Shown: positions 25,639-34,449 of the stretch, in pieces | Layout: the number at the start of each line of letters is the position of its first letter | How positions within the stretch are numbered: position 1 is the stretch's first letter | NCBI RefSeq assembly: GCF_019063845.1 | Contig: NZ_CP077683.1 | Location: forward strand, 3,340,501 to 3,404,500 | From: Geomonas subterranea | Lineage (GTDB): Bacteria; Desulfobacterota; Desulfuromonadia; Geobacterales; Geobacteraceae | Direction: 5' to 3' | DNA length: 64,000 bases | Translations under genes and position numbers: made by a program | The notes under the pieces: model-generated | Database searches by the model: none | Told to the model about the DNA's origin: nothing | Seen by the model: the letters and a program-made list of their open reading frames with translations, nothing else

Positions 25639-25805
25639 AAAAGTTCCTCTCCTTTGCCGGGGTGACGCTTCTGACCACCGCACTTCTGGACCCGCTGATA
25701 CAGTCGGGCCTGGACAAGCCGGTCCCCTGGCCTCGCGACATCGGGATGTTCGTGGCGGGTGCAGCCTGCCTGTACCTCCTGGTCAAATACCGCCGGGAGT
25801 TGTAG
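25635..25805 (+). CDS. Small membrane protein
   Basis: A 56-residue protein with two hydrophobic stretches, FLSFAGVTLLTTALL near the N-terminus and IGMFVAGAACLYLLV near the C-terminus, separated by a short Pro-rich loop, and a basic tail KYRREL. Its ATG overlaps the dehydrogenase stop (ATGA), so translation is coupled. There is no recognised family, but the two-helix pattern and coupling favour a real gene. Confidence 0.65.
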   Translation: MKKFLSFAGVTLLTTALLDPLIQSGLDKPVPWPRDIGMFVAGAACLYLLVKYRREL

Positions 25806-25837
25806 CAGGGGTCGTGAACCTGGGGCGCAGTTTGCCG

Positions 25838-25866
25838 TTGACAAATAGGAGCGGCTCCCTTATTCT
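25838..25866 (+). promoter_or_regulatory. Promoter of the metX riboswitch leader
   Basis: TTGACA (25838-25843), a 17-bp spacer and TATTCT (25861-25866). The predicted start is about 20 bases before the SAM-I aptamer. Confidence 0.65.
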
Positions 25867-25894
25867 GCACCCGAAAACTGAATAGAAAGACCTG

Positions 25895-25989
25895 CTTATC
25901 TAGAGTGGTGGAGGGAAAGGCCCTGCGAAGCCACAGCAACCGGCCCATTGGGCGACAGGTGCTAAATCCTGCCGAAAGGCGAAGATGAG
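25895..25989 (+). ncRNA. SAM-I (S-box) riboswitch aptamer
   Basis: The P1 strands CTTATCT (25895-25901) and AGATGAG (25983-25989) pair fully. Between them stand the S-box landmarks in order: AGAGTGGTGGAGGGA, GGCCCTGCGAAGCC, CAGCAACCGG and GGTGCTAAATCCTGCC. SAM binding should stabilise P1 and allow the terminator downstream to form, shutting off metX when methionine/SAM is plentiful. Confidence 0.93.
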
Positions 25990-26018
25990 AAAGGCGCTTT
26001 TAGCTATTGTCACACCCG

Positions 26019-26054
26019 AAAAGCCCCTTCTCACACCGAGACGGGGCTTTTTTT
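26019..26054 (+). terminator. Riboswitch expression-platform terminator
   Basis: AAAAGCCCC (26019-26027) pairs with GGGGCTTTT (26043 onward), reinforced by inner CTC/GAG pairing, and runs into seven T. It lies between the SAM-I aptamer and the metX start. Confidence 0.85.
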
Positions 26055-26090
26055 GTGCCGCCGGCCGGCACCCGAAAGTACGAGAGAGAC

Positions 26091-27194
26091 ATGTCCTACG
26101 GCATCGTGAATGAACAAATCGCCACCTTCGACACCGAACTGCGCCTGGAGAGCGGCCGCATCCTCGGGCCGATCGACATCGCCTACGAAACCTACGGCAC
26201 CCTGAACGAGCAACGCTCCAACGCGATCCTCGTGACCCACGCCTGGACCGGTAGCGCGCACCTGGCCGGCCGCCATAGCGAGGACGAGAAGCGGGCGGGT
26301 TGGTGGGACGACATAGTGGGCCCCGGCTCCCTTCTGGACACCGACCGCTACTTCGTCATCTGTTCCAACGTGATCGGCTCCTGCTTCGGCTCCACGGGAC
26401 CGACCTCCGTAAACCCGAAGACCGGCAAGCGCTACAACCTGGCCTTCCCGGTGATCACGGTGCGGGACATGGTCAACGCCCAGGCGTTGCTCCTGGACCG
26501 GCTCGGCATCGACAAGCTCTTCTGCGTTCTAGGCGGCAGCATGGGGGGGATGCAGGCCCTCGAGTGGGCGACGCAGTACCCGGAAAGGGTCGCCTCTGCG
26601 GTGGTGCTGGCCACCACGCCGCGCCCGTCGGCGCAGGCAATCTCGCTGAACGCCGTGGCGCGCTGGGCGATCTTCAACGATCCCACCTGGAAGAAGGGGG
26701 AGTACCGCAAGAACCCCAAGGACGGGCTGGCGCTGGCCCGCGGCATCGGCCACATCACCTTCCTCTCTGACGAGTCCATGACCTCCAAGTTCGGGCGCCG
26801 CTTCTCCGCCCGCGACGGCCAATTCGACTTCTTCGGCCAGTTCGAGGTGGAGCGCTACCTCAACTACAACGGCTACAACTTCGTGGACCGCTTCGACGCC
26901 AACTCCTTTCTCTATCTGGCCAAGGCCCTCGACCTCTACGACGTCGCCGCCGGCTGCGAGTCACTGGAGGAGGCCTTCGAGCCGGTGCGGGCGCCGATCC
27001 AGTTCTTCGCCTTCACCTCAGACTGGCTCTACCCGCCGGCGCAGACCGAGGAGATGGTCGCATCGCTCCAGAAGCTGGGCAAGCCGGTGGAGTACCACCT
27101 GATCACCTCGGCCTACGGCCACGACGCCTTCCTGCTCGAACACCAGACCTTCACGCCCATGGTGCAGCAGTTCCTGGACGGAATCGGAACCTAG
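26091..27194 (+). CDS. metX: Homoserine O-acetyltransferase
   Basis: A 367-residue alpha/beta-hydrolase enzyme that activates homoserine with acetyl-CoA (or succinyl-CoA) for methionine synthesis. [11 protein letters not shown] and [10 protein letters not shown] are family marks, [12 protein letters not shown] is the nucleophile elbow, and [11 protein letters not shown] carries the catalytic His. The ATG at 26091 (MSYGIV) has a weak GAGAGA ribosome site and lies 37 bases after the riboswitch terminator. Regulation is by the SAM-I riboswitch. Confidence 0.95.
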   Translation: MSYGIVNEQIATFDTELRLESGRILGPIDIAYETYGTLNEQRSNAILVTHAWTGSAHLAGRHSEDEKRAGWWDDIVGPGSLLDTDRYFVICSNVIGSCFGSTGPTSVNPKTGKRYNLAFPVITVRDMVNAQALLLDRLGIDKLFCVLGGSMGGMQALEWATQYPERVASAVVLATTPRPSAQAISLNAVARWAIFNDPTWKKGEYRKNPKDGLALARGIGHITFLSDESMTSKFGRRFSARDGQFDFFGQFEVERYLNYNGYNFVDRFDANSFLYLAKALDLYDVAAGCESLEEAFEPVRAPIQFFAFTSDWLYPPAQTEEMVASLQKLGKPVEYHLITSAYGHDAFLLEHQTFTPMVQQFLDGIGT

Positions 27195-27238
27195 ACGCCT
27201 CGCGCAACCGGCATTACTGGATCCGCACATCGGAAAAC

Positions 27239-27342
27239 CTGTAGGGGCGAATAATTATTCGCCCCGTTGGCACCGTTGCCATCTCGCCATTAACGGCGGT
27301 CGGGCATCGGCGGCTGGGGCGAATGATTATTCGCCCCTACAG
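27239..27342. repeat. Inverted pair of family A palindromes
   Basis: CTGTAGGGGCGAATAATTATTCGCCCC at 27239-27265 is faced by its near reverse complement at 27316-27342 with a 50-bp centre. Each arm is palindromic by itself, and the outer CTGTA/TACAG ends mark a unit of about 104 bp, like a BIME or a small non-autonomous element. It lies between metX and the convergent acetate-kinase-like gene. Confidence 0.8.
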
Positions 27343-27375
27343 AAAAAAAGGCGGATGATTATCGAGTCATCCGCC
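27343..27375 (-). terminator. Intrinsic terminator of the acetate-kinase-like gene
   Basis: On the minus strand, GGCGGATGA (27375-27367) pairs with TCATCCGCC (27358-27350) and is followed by seven T. Confidence 0.85.
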
Positions 27376-27404
27376 CTTCGTCGTTTCTTTTCACAGGCTT
27401 GCCG

Positions 27405-28607
27405 CTACTGCCACCCCATGATGGCGGCGACGTCCTCGTTGAGCACCAGGTCCTCGCCGCTTGGGACCACGAAGACCTTGACCGGGGAGTGGTCCGCGCT
27501 GATCAGCATCTCCTCGCCTCCCTTGAGCGCCTCCTCGTCCCGTTTCAGATCCACCTCGATGCCGAACTGGCTCATCCCCTGGAGCGCCATGCCGCGCACC
27601 GGCCAGTCCTCCCATCCCTCTCCGTAGGTGAACACGATGGCATCCGGCCTGCCGGTGACGGCGATGTAGGCGCCCAGGTACTTCCTCAGCCGGTAGGCCT
27701 CCATGTCGAGCGCGAGCTGGCAGCGGGGGTCACCGACTACCGCCTCGTCCACCACGGTCCGACGGCTGACCCGGCGTCCCACGATGCCGGCCAGGCCGCT
27801 CTTCTGGTTCAGGAACAGGTCGAGCTCCGTCACCGAAACACCCGCCTCGTTGGCCATGAACGGGATGATGCCGGGATCGATGTCCCCGCAGCGGGTCCCC
27901 ATCATGACACCCTCGAGCGGGGTGAGCCCCATGCTGGTGTCGACCGACATGCCGTTTTTCACGGCGCAGAGAGAGACGCCGTTGCCGGTGTGGATGGTGA
28001 CCATGTTGGAACTCTCCAGCGCCACCCCGGCGAGCTCCGCACCTCTCCTTGCGGCGTGCAGGTGGGACTGGCCGTGGAAGCCGTAACGCCTGACGCCGTG
28101 CTTTTGGTACCACTCGTAGGGAAGCGGGTACATGTAGGCCGGCTCGGGCATGGTCTGGTGGAAAGCGGTATCGAAGATGGCTACCTGGGGCAGCTCCGGC
28201 AGTAGTTCCTGCGCGGCACGGATGCCGGCGAGGTTGGGGGTGTTATGCAGCGGCGCGAGTGTCGCCACCTCCCTGATCGCCTCGACGACGTCCTCGTCGA
28301 TCAGCACCGATCTGGTGAAGCGCTCTCCCCCGTGCACCACGCGGTGCCCGATGGCCTTGATATCGCTGACGCCCGAGATCAACCCCTCTCCGGCCAGGGT
28401 ATCCAGAATCAGCCGCAGCGCATCCTTGTGATCCGCGCACTCCCCTTCCAGGTGCTTTGGGTCCGCCCCGGGTACCCGGTGGGTCAGGAAGGAATCTCCT
28501 ACCACGATTCTTTCCACCTTGCCGGTGGCCAAAAGGGCCTGCTTGCCCCAGTTGTAGAGTTGGTATTGCGCCGAGAACCTACGGCAGTTCAGGGTGAGAA
28601 TCAGCAT
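27405..28607 (-). CDS. Acetate kinase-like protein with altered active-site motifs
   Basis: A 400-residue ASKHA kinase of acetate kinase length and overall sequence (GHRVVHGGERF, LAPLHNTPN, FDTAFHQTMPEPAYMYPLPY, YGFHGQSH, MGLTPLEGVMMGTRCGDIDP). Several motifs depart from the family. The N-terminal NxGSSSLK is NCRRFSAQ, so the Lys is Gln and the first Ser is Arg. HLGNG is HTGNG, and GIGENS is GEGWED. The residues matching Arg91, His123, Asp148, His180, Arg241 and Glu384 of the Methanosarcina enzyme remain. No pta is adjacent. It may be a paralogue with another substrate or a non-catalytic form. Confidence 0.85.
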   Translation of the reverse strand: MLILTLNCRRFSAQYQLYNWGKQALLATGKVERIVVGDSFLTHRVPGADPKHLEGECADHKDALRLILDTLAGEGLISGVSDIKAIGHRVVHGGERFTRSVLIDEDVVEAIREVATLAPLHNTPNLAGIRAAQELLPELPQVAIFDTAFHQTMPEPAYMYPLPYEWYQKHGVRRYGFHGQSHLHAARRGAELAGVALESSNMVTIHTGNGVSLCAVKNGMSVDTSMGLTPLEGVMMGTRCGDIDPGIIPFMANEAGVSVTELDLFLNQKSGLAGIVGRRVSRRTVVDEAVVGDPRCQLALDMEAYRLRKYLGAYIAVTGRPDAIVFTYGEGWEDWPVRGMALQGMSQFGIEVDLKRDEEALKGGEEMLISADHSPVKVFVVPSGEDLVLNEDVAAIMGWQ

Positions 28608-28821
28608 GCTGCGAAACTCCGATCCGGGCAGGAGAAAGCTCAGCCGTGCCCGCTGCTAGTTGCGTATCAACCGGGAGAGGTACCGGGATGTCAGCTACGA
28701 TACGTGTGGAGAGTATGATCGGTGGGATGCCGCGGTCTTCACGGTCTCGCATTGACGGAACGTCCATAACTAGCACTATCTGTTGAAAAGTGCAAACAGT
28801 AACGGGTATGACAAAAGGAAA

Positions 28822-29859
28822 CTAACGGGAATCACTGAGGAAGAAGTCGGCTATGACGGGACGGTGATCCGAGGCCCTGCGGGTCCCGACCCAGCAGCGC
28901 TGCGCCTTGATCCCGGGGGTGGTCATGATGTGGTCGATGCGCATCCAGGACGCCCGCAGCCAGGGGACCTTGTTCTTGAGCAGGAAATGCCCGTAGGTGT
29001 AACCGTACCCCCTCCCCCCCCGGGCGAAGGCGTCGACGAGGCCGGCTTTTCTCAGGGTCTCACAGACCAGCGAGTGGTCAGGCGAGTTGAAATCGCCGGC
29101 GACGACTACCTCCCCCTTCTCCTGTGCCAGGTACCCGGACACCGCCTGTGCCTGCCTGAGGCGCGTATCCACGTTGGCCTCGAAGCGGTCGATGGCCTTG
29201 GGGATGTACCAGGCGCCCCGCCGCGCCTTGCGGAAGGCGTTCAAGCCTCTTCTGGGGGTCTTGAAGTGGACGTTGTACAGGGAGATGTCGCGGGAGCCGA
29301 CCTGCACCCGGCAACGCAGGAAGGATTCCCCCTTCCTCTCGTGGTAGGGGAGATCATGGACCTCGACATCGGAGATGGGAAACCTGCTGGCAACCAGGTA
29401 CTGCCCTTCGTTGTGCATCTGCCACCCGGCCAGGTAGTCGGACAGCGGCCCGTCCCCGGCATCCACCGCGTCCTGGAACAGGATGATGTCGGGACGGCTC
29501 CTTGCCAGTTCCTCGACGAGCGGCATCAGGTCCCGTTTGCCGTACTTGACGTTCCAGGTCATCACCCGCAGCGTCTGCGGGGAATTGGCCCACGCCTTGC
29601 GCGGAGCCCAGTGCCAGTCCATGATCGGCCCCAAAACCCACAGGACTCCCAGAAGTGGCACCCACACCAGGATTTTTGCGCCGCGGCAGGCGGCAAGGGC
29701 CAGCAGCAGCCCCGGAGCCGCCCAGATGAACTGGGGGAGGTAGAAGTTCAAGGCGCCGGCCCAGAAGCGGTCCGGGCCTGCCCAATTGAGAATGGTGATG
29801 GCGGCCAGCAACACGATGTAGGCCGCATTCAGTCCCAGGAGCCAGTTGAACATACTCAT
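28822..29859 (-). CDS. Membrane-anchored endonuclease/exonuclease/phosphatase family protein
   Basis: A 345-residue protein with three N-terminal hydrophobic helices within the first 85 residues, then an EEP (DNase I-like) domain. Motifs present are RVMTWNVKYG, the metal-site region DIILFQD (the usual Glu of the QE motif is Asp here), VVAGDFNSPD, WMRIDHIMTT and the closing RASDHRPVIADF. The catalytic domain would face either side of the inner membrane; likely substrates are phosphodiesters or lipid/nucleotide phosphates. ATG 29859 follows AAGGGAGG. It is in the same direction as the deacetylase upstream, 56 bp away. Confidence 0.85.
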   Translation of the reverse strand: MSMFNWLLGLNAAYIVLLAAITILNWAGPDRFWAGALNFYLPQFIWAAPGLLLALAACRGAKILVWVPLLGVLWVLGPIMDWHWAPRKAWANSPQTLRVMTWNVKYGKRDLMPLVEELARSRPDIILFQDAVDAGDGPLSDYLAGWQMHNEGQYLVASRFPISDVEVHDLPYHERKGESFLRCRVQVGSRDISLYNVHFKTPRRGLNAFRKARRGAWYIPKAIDRFEANVDTRLRQAQAVSGYLAQEKGEVVVAGDFNSPDHSLVCETLRKAGLVDAFARGGRGYGYTYGHFLLKNKVPWLRASWMRIDHIMTTPGIKAQRCWVGTRRASDHRPVIADFFLSDSR

Positions 29860-29915
29860 CCGCCTGCCTCCCTTGGCGCCGGCGGGGTGTTCCTTTGCCC
29901 CGCCGGCGCCGTGCT

Positions 29916-30848
29916 TCAAGGCTTGCACATGCTCTTGTTCCAAAAACATGCCACCTCGTGAGGCAGTTGGTGCCAGTACTGCCCTTCGTACTCCGTCTTG
30001 ATATGGTCCAGCAGTTCCCGGTACAGGTGGTGAGGATACTCGTCGTAATCTACATTGCCATCGAAGCTCATGTAGTCGGGGTGGGTGATCAGCAGGGCCA
30101 TGCCACCATGCTCCGCGATCCAGCGCAGTTTTTCCTTCCAGATGGTGATGTCCTTCTCCCGAAACAGGATGAACACCGTGAAGTCCTGGGGGAGCGTGTA
30201 GGGGAGCACCACGTATTCCCTTCCCGGGACCTTGGTCTGGTGCACCGGAAAGATCGTTTTCAGCCCGTCTGACTGCGGCTCGAAGGGGTCGGTATCGAAG
30301 GCCGAGGCCTCGTAGACGATGTCCAGCCGGTGCAGCCATTCGAAATTATGGTAGACGCACGGGGAGCGAAAGCCGACGGCTCCCCATTCCTTCAGGTAGT
30401 TGTTGATCTTCACGGCATGCTCTTCGAAGGTCTCGGGTGACTCGTAAAGCTTCCTGTTATGCTCCAGGCCGTGCACCCCCACCTCGAAACCGTGGGCGAC
30501 CAGCTTCTTACGCAAGGCGGGGGGGAGATGGTAGTCATGAGCCACGAAGTTGAAGGAGGAGCGAAAGCCCAACTCCTGTTCGAGGGCCATGAGTTGCTCG
30601 CACCGCGCCACGCCGCGCGCCGTATCGACATCGTGCGTCAGCACCACTGAAAACCGTCTTCCATCCGGCCACCCCTGGAAACCGGGGGGCATTGCGCCCG
30701 CTTCGGGGTCTATGGGCCAGACGTTCTGGAAGATGTAGCGCTTGTACTTCGCGACGACGCTGCGCAACATGATTTGAAGCCGACGCGACATCCAGGGCTT
30801 GACCTGGTAGTAAGCGCGTGCGAGGGCCTCTTCGATGAAAGGCTTCAT
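29916..30848 (-). CDS. Polysaccharide deacetylase (NodB-like) family protein
   Basis: A 310-residue protein. VVLTHDVDTARG is NodB motif 1 (metal-binding Asp pair), VGVHGLEHNRKL motif 2 (His-x3-His), GFRSPCVYHNFEWL motif 3, and LLITHPDYMSF near the end resembles motif 5. It probably deacetylates an N-acetylated sugar polymer or precursor. It has no signal peptide, so cytoplasmic or membrane-face action is likely. It heads a minus-strand pair with the membrane EEP protein. Confidence 0.85.
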   Translation of the reverse strand: MKPFIEEALARAYYQVKPWMSRRLQIMLRSVVAKYKRYIFQNVWPIDPEAGAMPPGFQGWPDGRRFSVVLTHDVDTARGVARCEQLMALEQELGFRSSFNFVAHDYHLPPALRKKLVAHGFEVGVHGLEHNRKLYESPETFEEHAVKINNYLKEWGAVGFRSPCVYHNFEWLHRLDIVYEASAFDTDPFEPQSDGLKTIFPVHQTKVPGREYVVLPYTLPQDFTVFILFREKDITIWKEKLRWIAEHGGMALLITHPDYMSFDGNVDYDEYPHHLYRELLDHIKTEYEGQYWHQLPHEVACFWNKSMCKP

Positions 30849-31024
30849 GACCTCTCCTTTGCATGCCCCGCGGGCCCTGATCCCTGGAGTCCGCGGGTAG
30901 AAGGTGAAGGGGAAACAATCCGGTAATGCGAATTAATTAGGAAACACAAAGACAAAATATATCCAAAGCCGCGCGCAATGCAAGCCCCCCGAAAGCGGGG
31001 GACGGCCCGGTGCGGAGACCTCTT

Positions 31025-31054
31025 TTGACCGAGACAGCTGCGGGCGGATATGGT
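31025..31054 (+). promoter_or_regulatory. Possible recC promoter
   Basis: TTGACC (31025-31030), an 18-bp spacer and TATGGT (31049-31054) stand about 75 bp upstream of the recC ATG. Confidence 0.4.
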
Positions 31055-31126
31055 ATGTTCACCCGTCCGCGAGGGTGGGTCCTCCCCCCTCCGAAAACCC
31101 CGTACGCCCCCGAACCACGAGGACCG

Positions 31127-34100
31127 ATGCCCCTGTACATCCACACCAGCAACCTGATGGAACACCTGGTGGACCGCCTGGAAAAGGTGGTCCGCGCGCC
31201 GCGGCGCGCGCCCGCCCACCCGTTCGACAAGGAGCTGATCGTGGTGCAGAGCAAGGGCATGCAGCGCTGGCTCTCCATGGAGCTGGCGGCGAGGATCGGC
31301 GTCTGGGCCAACGGCGAGTTCCTCTTCCCGAACCGTTTCGTGGAGCGGGTCTTCGCCAAGGTCCTCCCCGACGCGCCCGAGGAAGCCCCCCTGTTCTCTC
31401 CCGAGGTCATGACCTGGAGAATCCTCGACCTTTTACGGCAGTCGGCCGGCACGCCGGGGTTCGAGGAGATTGCGGCGTATCTCCGCGATGACGCCGACGG
31501 GCTGAAGCGGATGCAGCTCGCCCAACGCGTCGCGGACACCTTCGACCGCTACACCGTCTACCGCCCGGAAAAACTCCTGGAATGGGAGCAGGGGAGGGAA
31601 GATCACTGGCAGGCGCAGCTCTGGCGCTCCCTCACTGCCGGGATCACCCAAAAGCACCGCGCCCGACTGCTGCATGAGTTCCGCAAGGCGCTCGACGACG
31701 GCCGGCTCCCCGAACAGCGGCGCATTTCCGTTATCGGCATCCCCTCGCTCCCCCCCTTCCACCTCGAGGTCCTGGCCCGCCTCGCCCGCCACGCCGAGGT
31801 GAACCTGTTCCTCCTCAACCCCTGCCGCCAGTACTGGGGGGAAATCGTGTCGGAGCGCGAGCTGGCCCGGCTCGATAAGGAGAGTGGGGGGACGGAGCAA
31901 TGGTACGAGACCGGCAACCCCCTGCTCGCCTCCTGGGGAAAGCTGGGACGCGACTTCTTCGACGCGATCATCGACGGCTGCGGTGAGCACGAAAGGCAGG
32001 ACAGCTTCTCCGAACTGCCGCAGGGCGCACTGCTCCACGAAGTCCAGGCCGACATCGTGGAGCTGCGCGGCGCCGAGGCCGGGGTACGCCAGCTTGACGC
32101 CGGGGATCTCTCCCTCGAGGTGCACTCCTGCCACTCGCCCATGCGCGAAGTCGAGGTGCTCTACGACACCCTGCTCTCGGTATTCGACTCGAACCCCTCC
32201 CTGTCGCCCCGCGACGTTCTGGTGATGACCCCGGACATCGAAAGCTACGCCCCCTACATCTCCGCCGTGTTCGGCAGCCCCGAAAGCGGCGCCGAACGCA
32301 TCCCCTATTCCATCGCCGACCGCAGCTTAAAGAACGAAGGTGAGGCGGCCCAGGCGCTTTTGTCCATTCTCGGGCTGTGCGGCGGCCGGTACGGTGTGGC
32401 CACCGTGCTGGACATCCTGGAGTCGGCGCCGGTGGCGCGGCGCTTCGGCCTCAGCGAGGACGACCTGGAGACGGTGCGCGACTGGCTCAGGGGGGCCAAC
32501 ATCAGGTGGGGCATCGATGCCGCCCAGCGCGCGGAACACGGTGTCCCCCCCTTCCACGAGAACTCCTGGTCCGCCGGGCTGGACCGGCTGCTCCTGGGGT
32601 ACGCCATGAGCGGCGACGGGCGCTCCTTTTACAACGGCATCCTTCCCTTCGACGACATGGAGGGGGGCGTGGCGCTGGTGCTGGGACGCTTCCTCGCCTT
32701 CTGTGAAAAGCTCTTCGCCGAGACGCAGGCGCTCTCCACCCCCCGCGTCCCCGCCGAGTGGGTACCGGTCCTGCGCCGTATCCTGGATGATTTCATCCTC
32801 CCCGACCAGGAGGGGGAACGTGAGTTCCTCTCCCTGATCGAGATCGTGAAAAAACTGGGGGAGTGCGGCGGCCAGGCCGGGTTCGAGGAACAGATCGGGC
32901 TCGAGGTGGTGCGCTACTGGGTGGAGCAGCAACTGGGGAGCTCCGAGCGCGGCCTTGGCTTTCTTACCGGCGGGGTCACCTTCTGCGCCATGCTCCCGAT
33001 GCGCAGCATCCCGTTCCCGGTGGTCGCCCTGATCGGCATGGACGAGGGGCGGTTCCCGCGCGGAAACCCCGCACAGGGGTTCGACCTCATGACCAGGGAG
33101 CGGCGCCCCGGCGACCGCTCGCCACGCGACGAGGACCGTTACCTGTTCCTGGAGGCGCTCCTCTCCGCCCGTAAGCGGCTGCACATAAGCTACGTGGGGC
33201 AGAGCATCAAGGACAACGCCGAGCTCCCCCCCTGCGTGCTGGTGAGCGAACTGCAGGATTACCTGGCCAGGTGCTTCGTGACCTCCGAGGGGAGACCCGC
33301 CGGTGAGGCGCGGCGCCACCCGCTGCAGCCGTTCAGTCCCAGATACTTCTCCGGCGACAACGGGCACTTCAGCTACTCGCAGCAAAACTGCGCCGGGGCG
33401 CAGGCGAAGCTTCTCCCTCCCGCCCCCCCCGCGCCGTTTCTGGCCTCCCCCCTCCCGCCGTGGGAGGAGGCGTCGACCGTCCCCCTGAAGGCCCTGGCCG
33501 ATTTCCTGTGCAACCCGTCCAAGGAGCTGTTGCGGCGCAGGCTGGGCGTCCGCATCGTGGAGGGGGACGACCCGCTGGAAGAGGTGGAGCCGTTCGCGCT
33601 CGGTTCGCTGGAGAAATACCAGCTGGAGCAGGAAATCGTGGCAGCGGTGCTGCGCGGTGATGCGCTGGAAGTTCCCTTCGCCGTTGCCTGCGCCCGCGGC
33701 GACCTCCCACCCGGGGTCTGCGGTGCCGCGCTGTACCAGAAGCTGGGCGAGCCGGCGGCCGAATTCGCGGCCAAGGTCGAAGAGGTTTGCACGGGCGATC
33801 CTCTTCTTCCCCTGGACATCGACCTGAAGCTCCCCGCCGGGCGCATCATCGGACGGCTGGAAAACCTGAGAAACGACCGGATGGTGCGCTACCGCTACAC
33901 CGACCTGAAGCCCAAGGACCAGCTGCGGCTCTGGATCGAGCACCTGGCGCTCAACTGCGCGAAGGCGGATGGCTATCCCTTGGAGAGCACCTTCATCGCG
34001 GCCAAGGGCACCGTCCACCTCCCCGCCATCTCCGGGAGCGAGGAGCACCTGAACCAGCTCCTGGAGCTCTACCAGAGGGGGATGAGCCACCCGCTGAAGT

Positions 34101-34344
34101 TCTTCCCGGACACCTCGTTCGAGTACGCCAAAAACGCCCGGGAGCCGAAGCATGCGGGGAAGGCGCTCGGCGCCGCCGCCACGGCGTGGCGGGGGGGCGA
34201 ATTCAAAAGGGGGACGGCCAGGACGAGTACTGCCGCCGCTGCTTCGGTGAAGATCCCCCGCTGGACGAGGAGTTCCAGGCCCTGGCCCGGGGGGTCTGGG
34301 ACCCTATCCTGGATAACCAGGTGAAGAGCGGCAGAAAGAAGTAA
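31127..34344 (+). CDS. recC: Exodeoxyribonuclease V gamma subunit, with an apparent frameshift near the 3' end
   Basis: RecC, the Chi-scanning subunit of RecBCD. MPLYIHTSNLMEHL, VVQSKGMQRWLSMELA, FPNRFVE and MTRERRPGDRSPRDEDRYLFLEALLSAR are family segments. The ATG at 31127 has GAGG upstream. As sequenced, the frame goes wrong after EFKRG at about 34213 and ends at 34324 in a low-complexity tail. The -1 frame continues with DGQDEYCRRCFGEDPPLDEE and stops at TAA 34344, an ordinary RecC C-terminus. One G missing from the G5 run at 34209-34213 explains this. It is either a sequencing error or a real mutation. The coordinates given span the corrected gene. Confidence 0.88.
34209..34213 (+). other. 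recC: Frameshift site in recC (G5 homopolymer)
   Basis: A run of four A and five G. A sixth G would restore one frame from 31127 to 34344. It lies just after a G7 run at 34191-34197, so homopolymer length error is likely. Confidence 0.7.
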
Positions 34345-34349
34345 CGACT

Positions 34350-34442
34350 CCCCCGCCATCCCCTCTCCCGGTGGCAGAGGGTGGCCGCAGACCGGATGAG
34401 GGCGACGCCCTCACCCCGCCCCTCTCCCACCGTGAGAGGGAG
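34350..34442. repeat. Palindromic repeat family B, copy 2 (recC-recB gap)
   Basis: The gap holds CCCCTCTCCC followed by a GGTGG/AGAGG hairpin, then GCCCTCACCCCGCCCCTCTCCC with a GTGAGAGGG return arm. It fits the family B pattern seen at 43.1 and 60.2 kb. Confidence 0.55.
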
Positions 34443-34449
34443 GATACGA

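Noticed and set aside
28579-28776. Small minus-strand ORF (65 codons) overlapping the start of the acetate-kinase-like gene
   Set aside because: No ribosome site, no recognisable pattern and partial overlap with the better-supported gene. It could only be revived by ribosome profiling.
32327-34153. Minus-strand frame of 608 codons inside recC
   Set aside because: A shadow; no motif, opposite a clear RecC.
34381-34449. Upstream extension of recB to an earlier ATG at 34393 or GTG at 34381
   Set aside because: The extension reads through repeat DNA, and the ATG at 34450 has GGGAGG directly upstream and the family's usual N-terminus.
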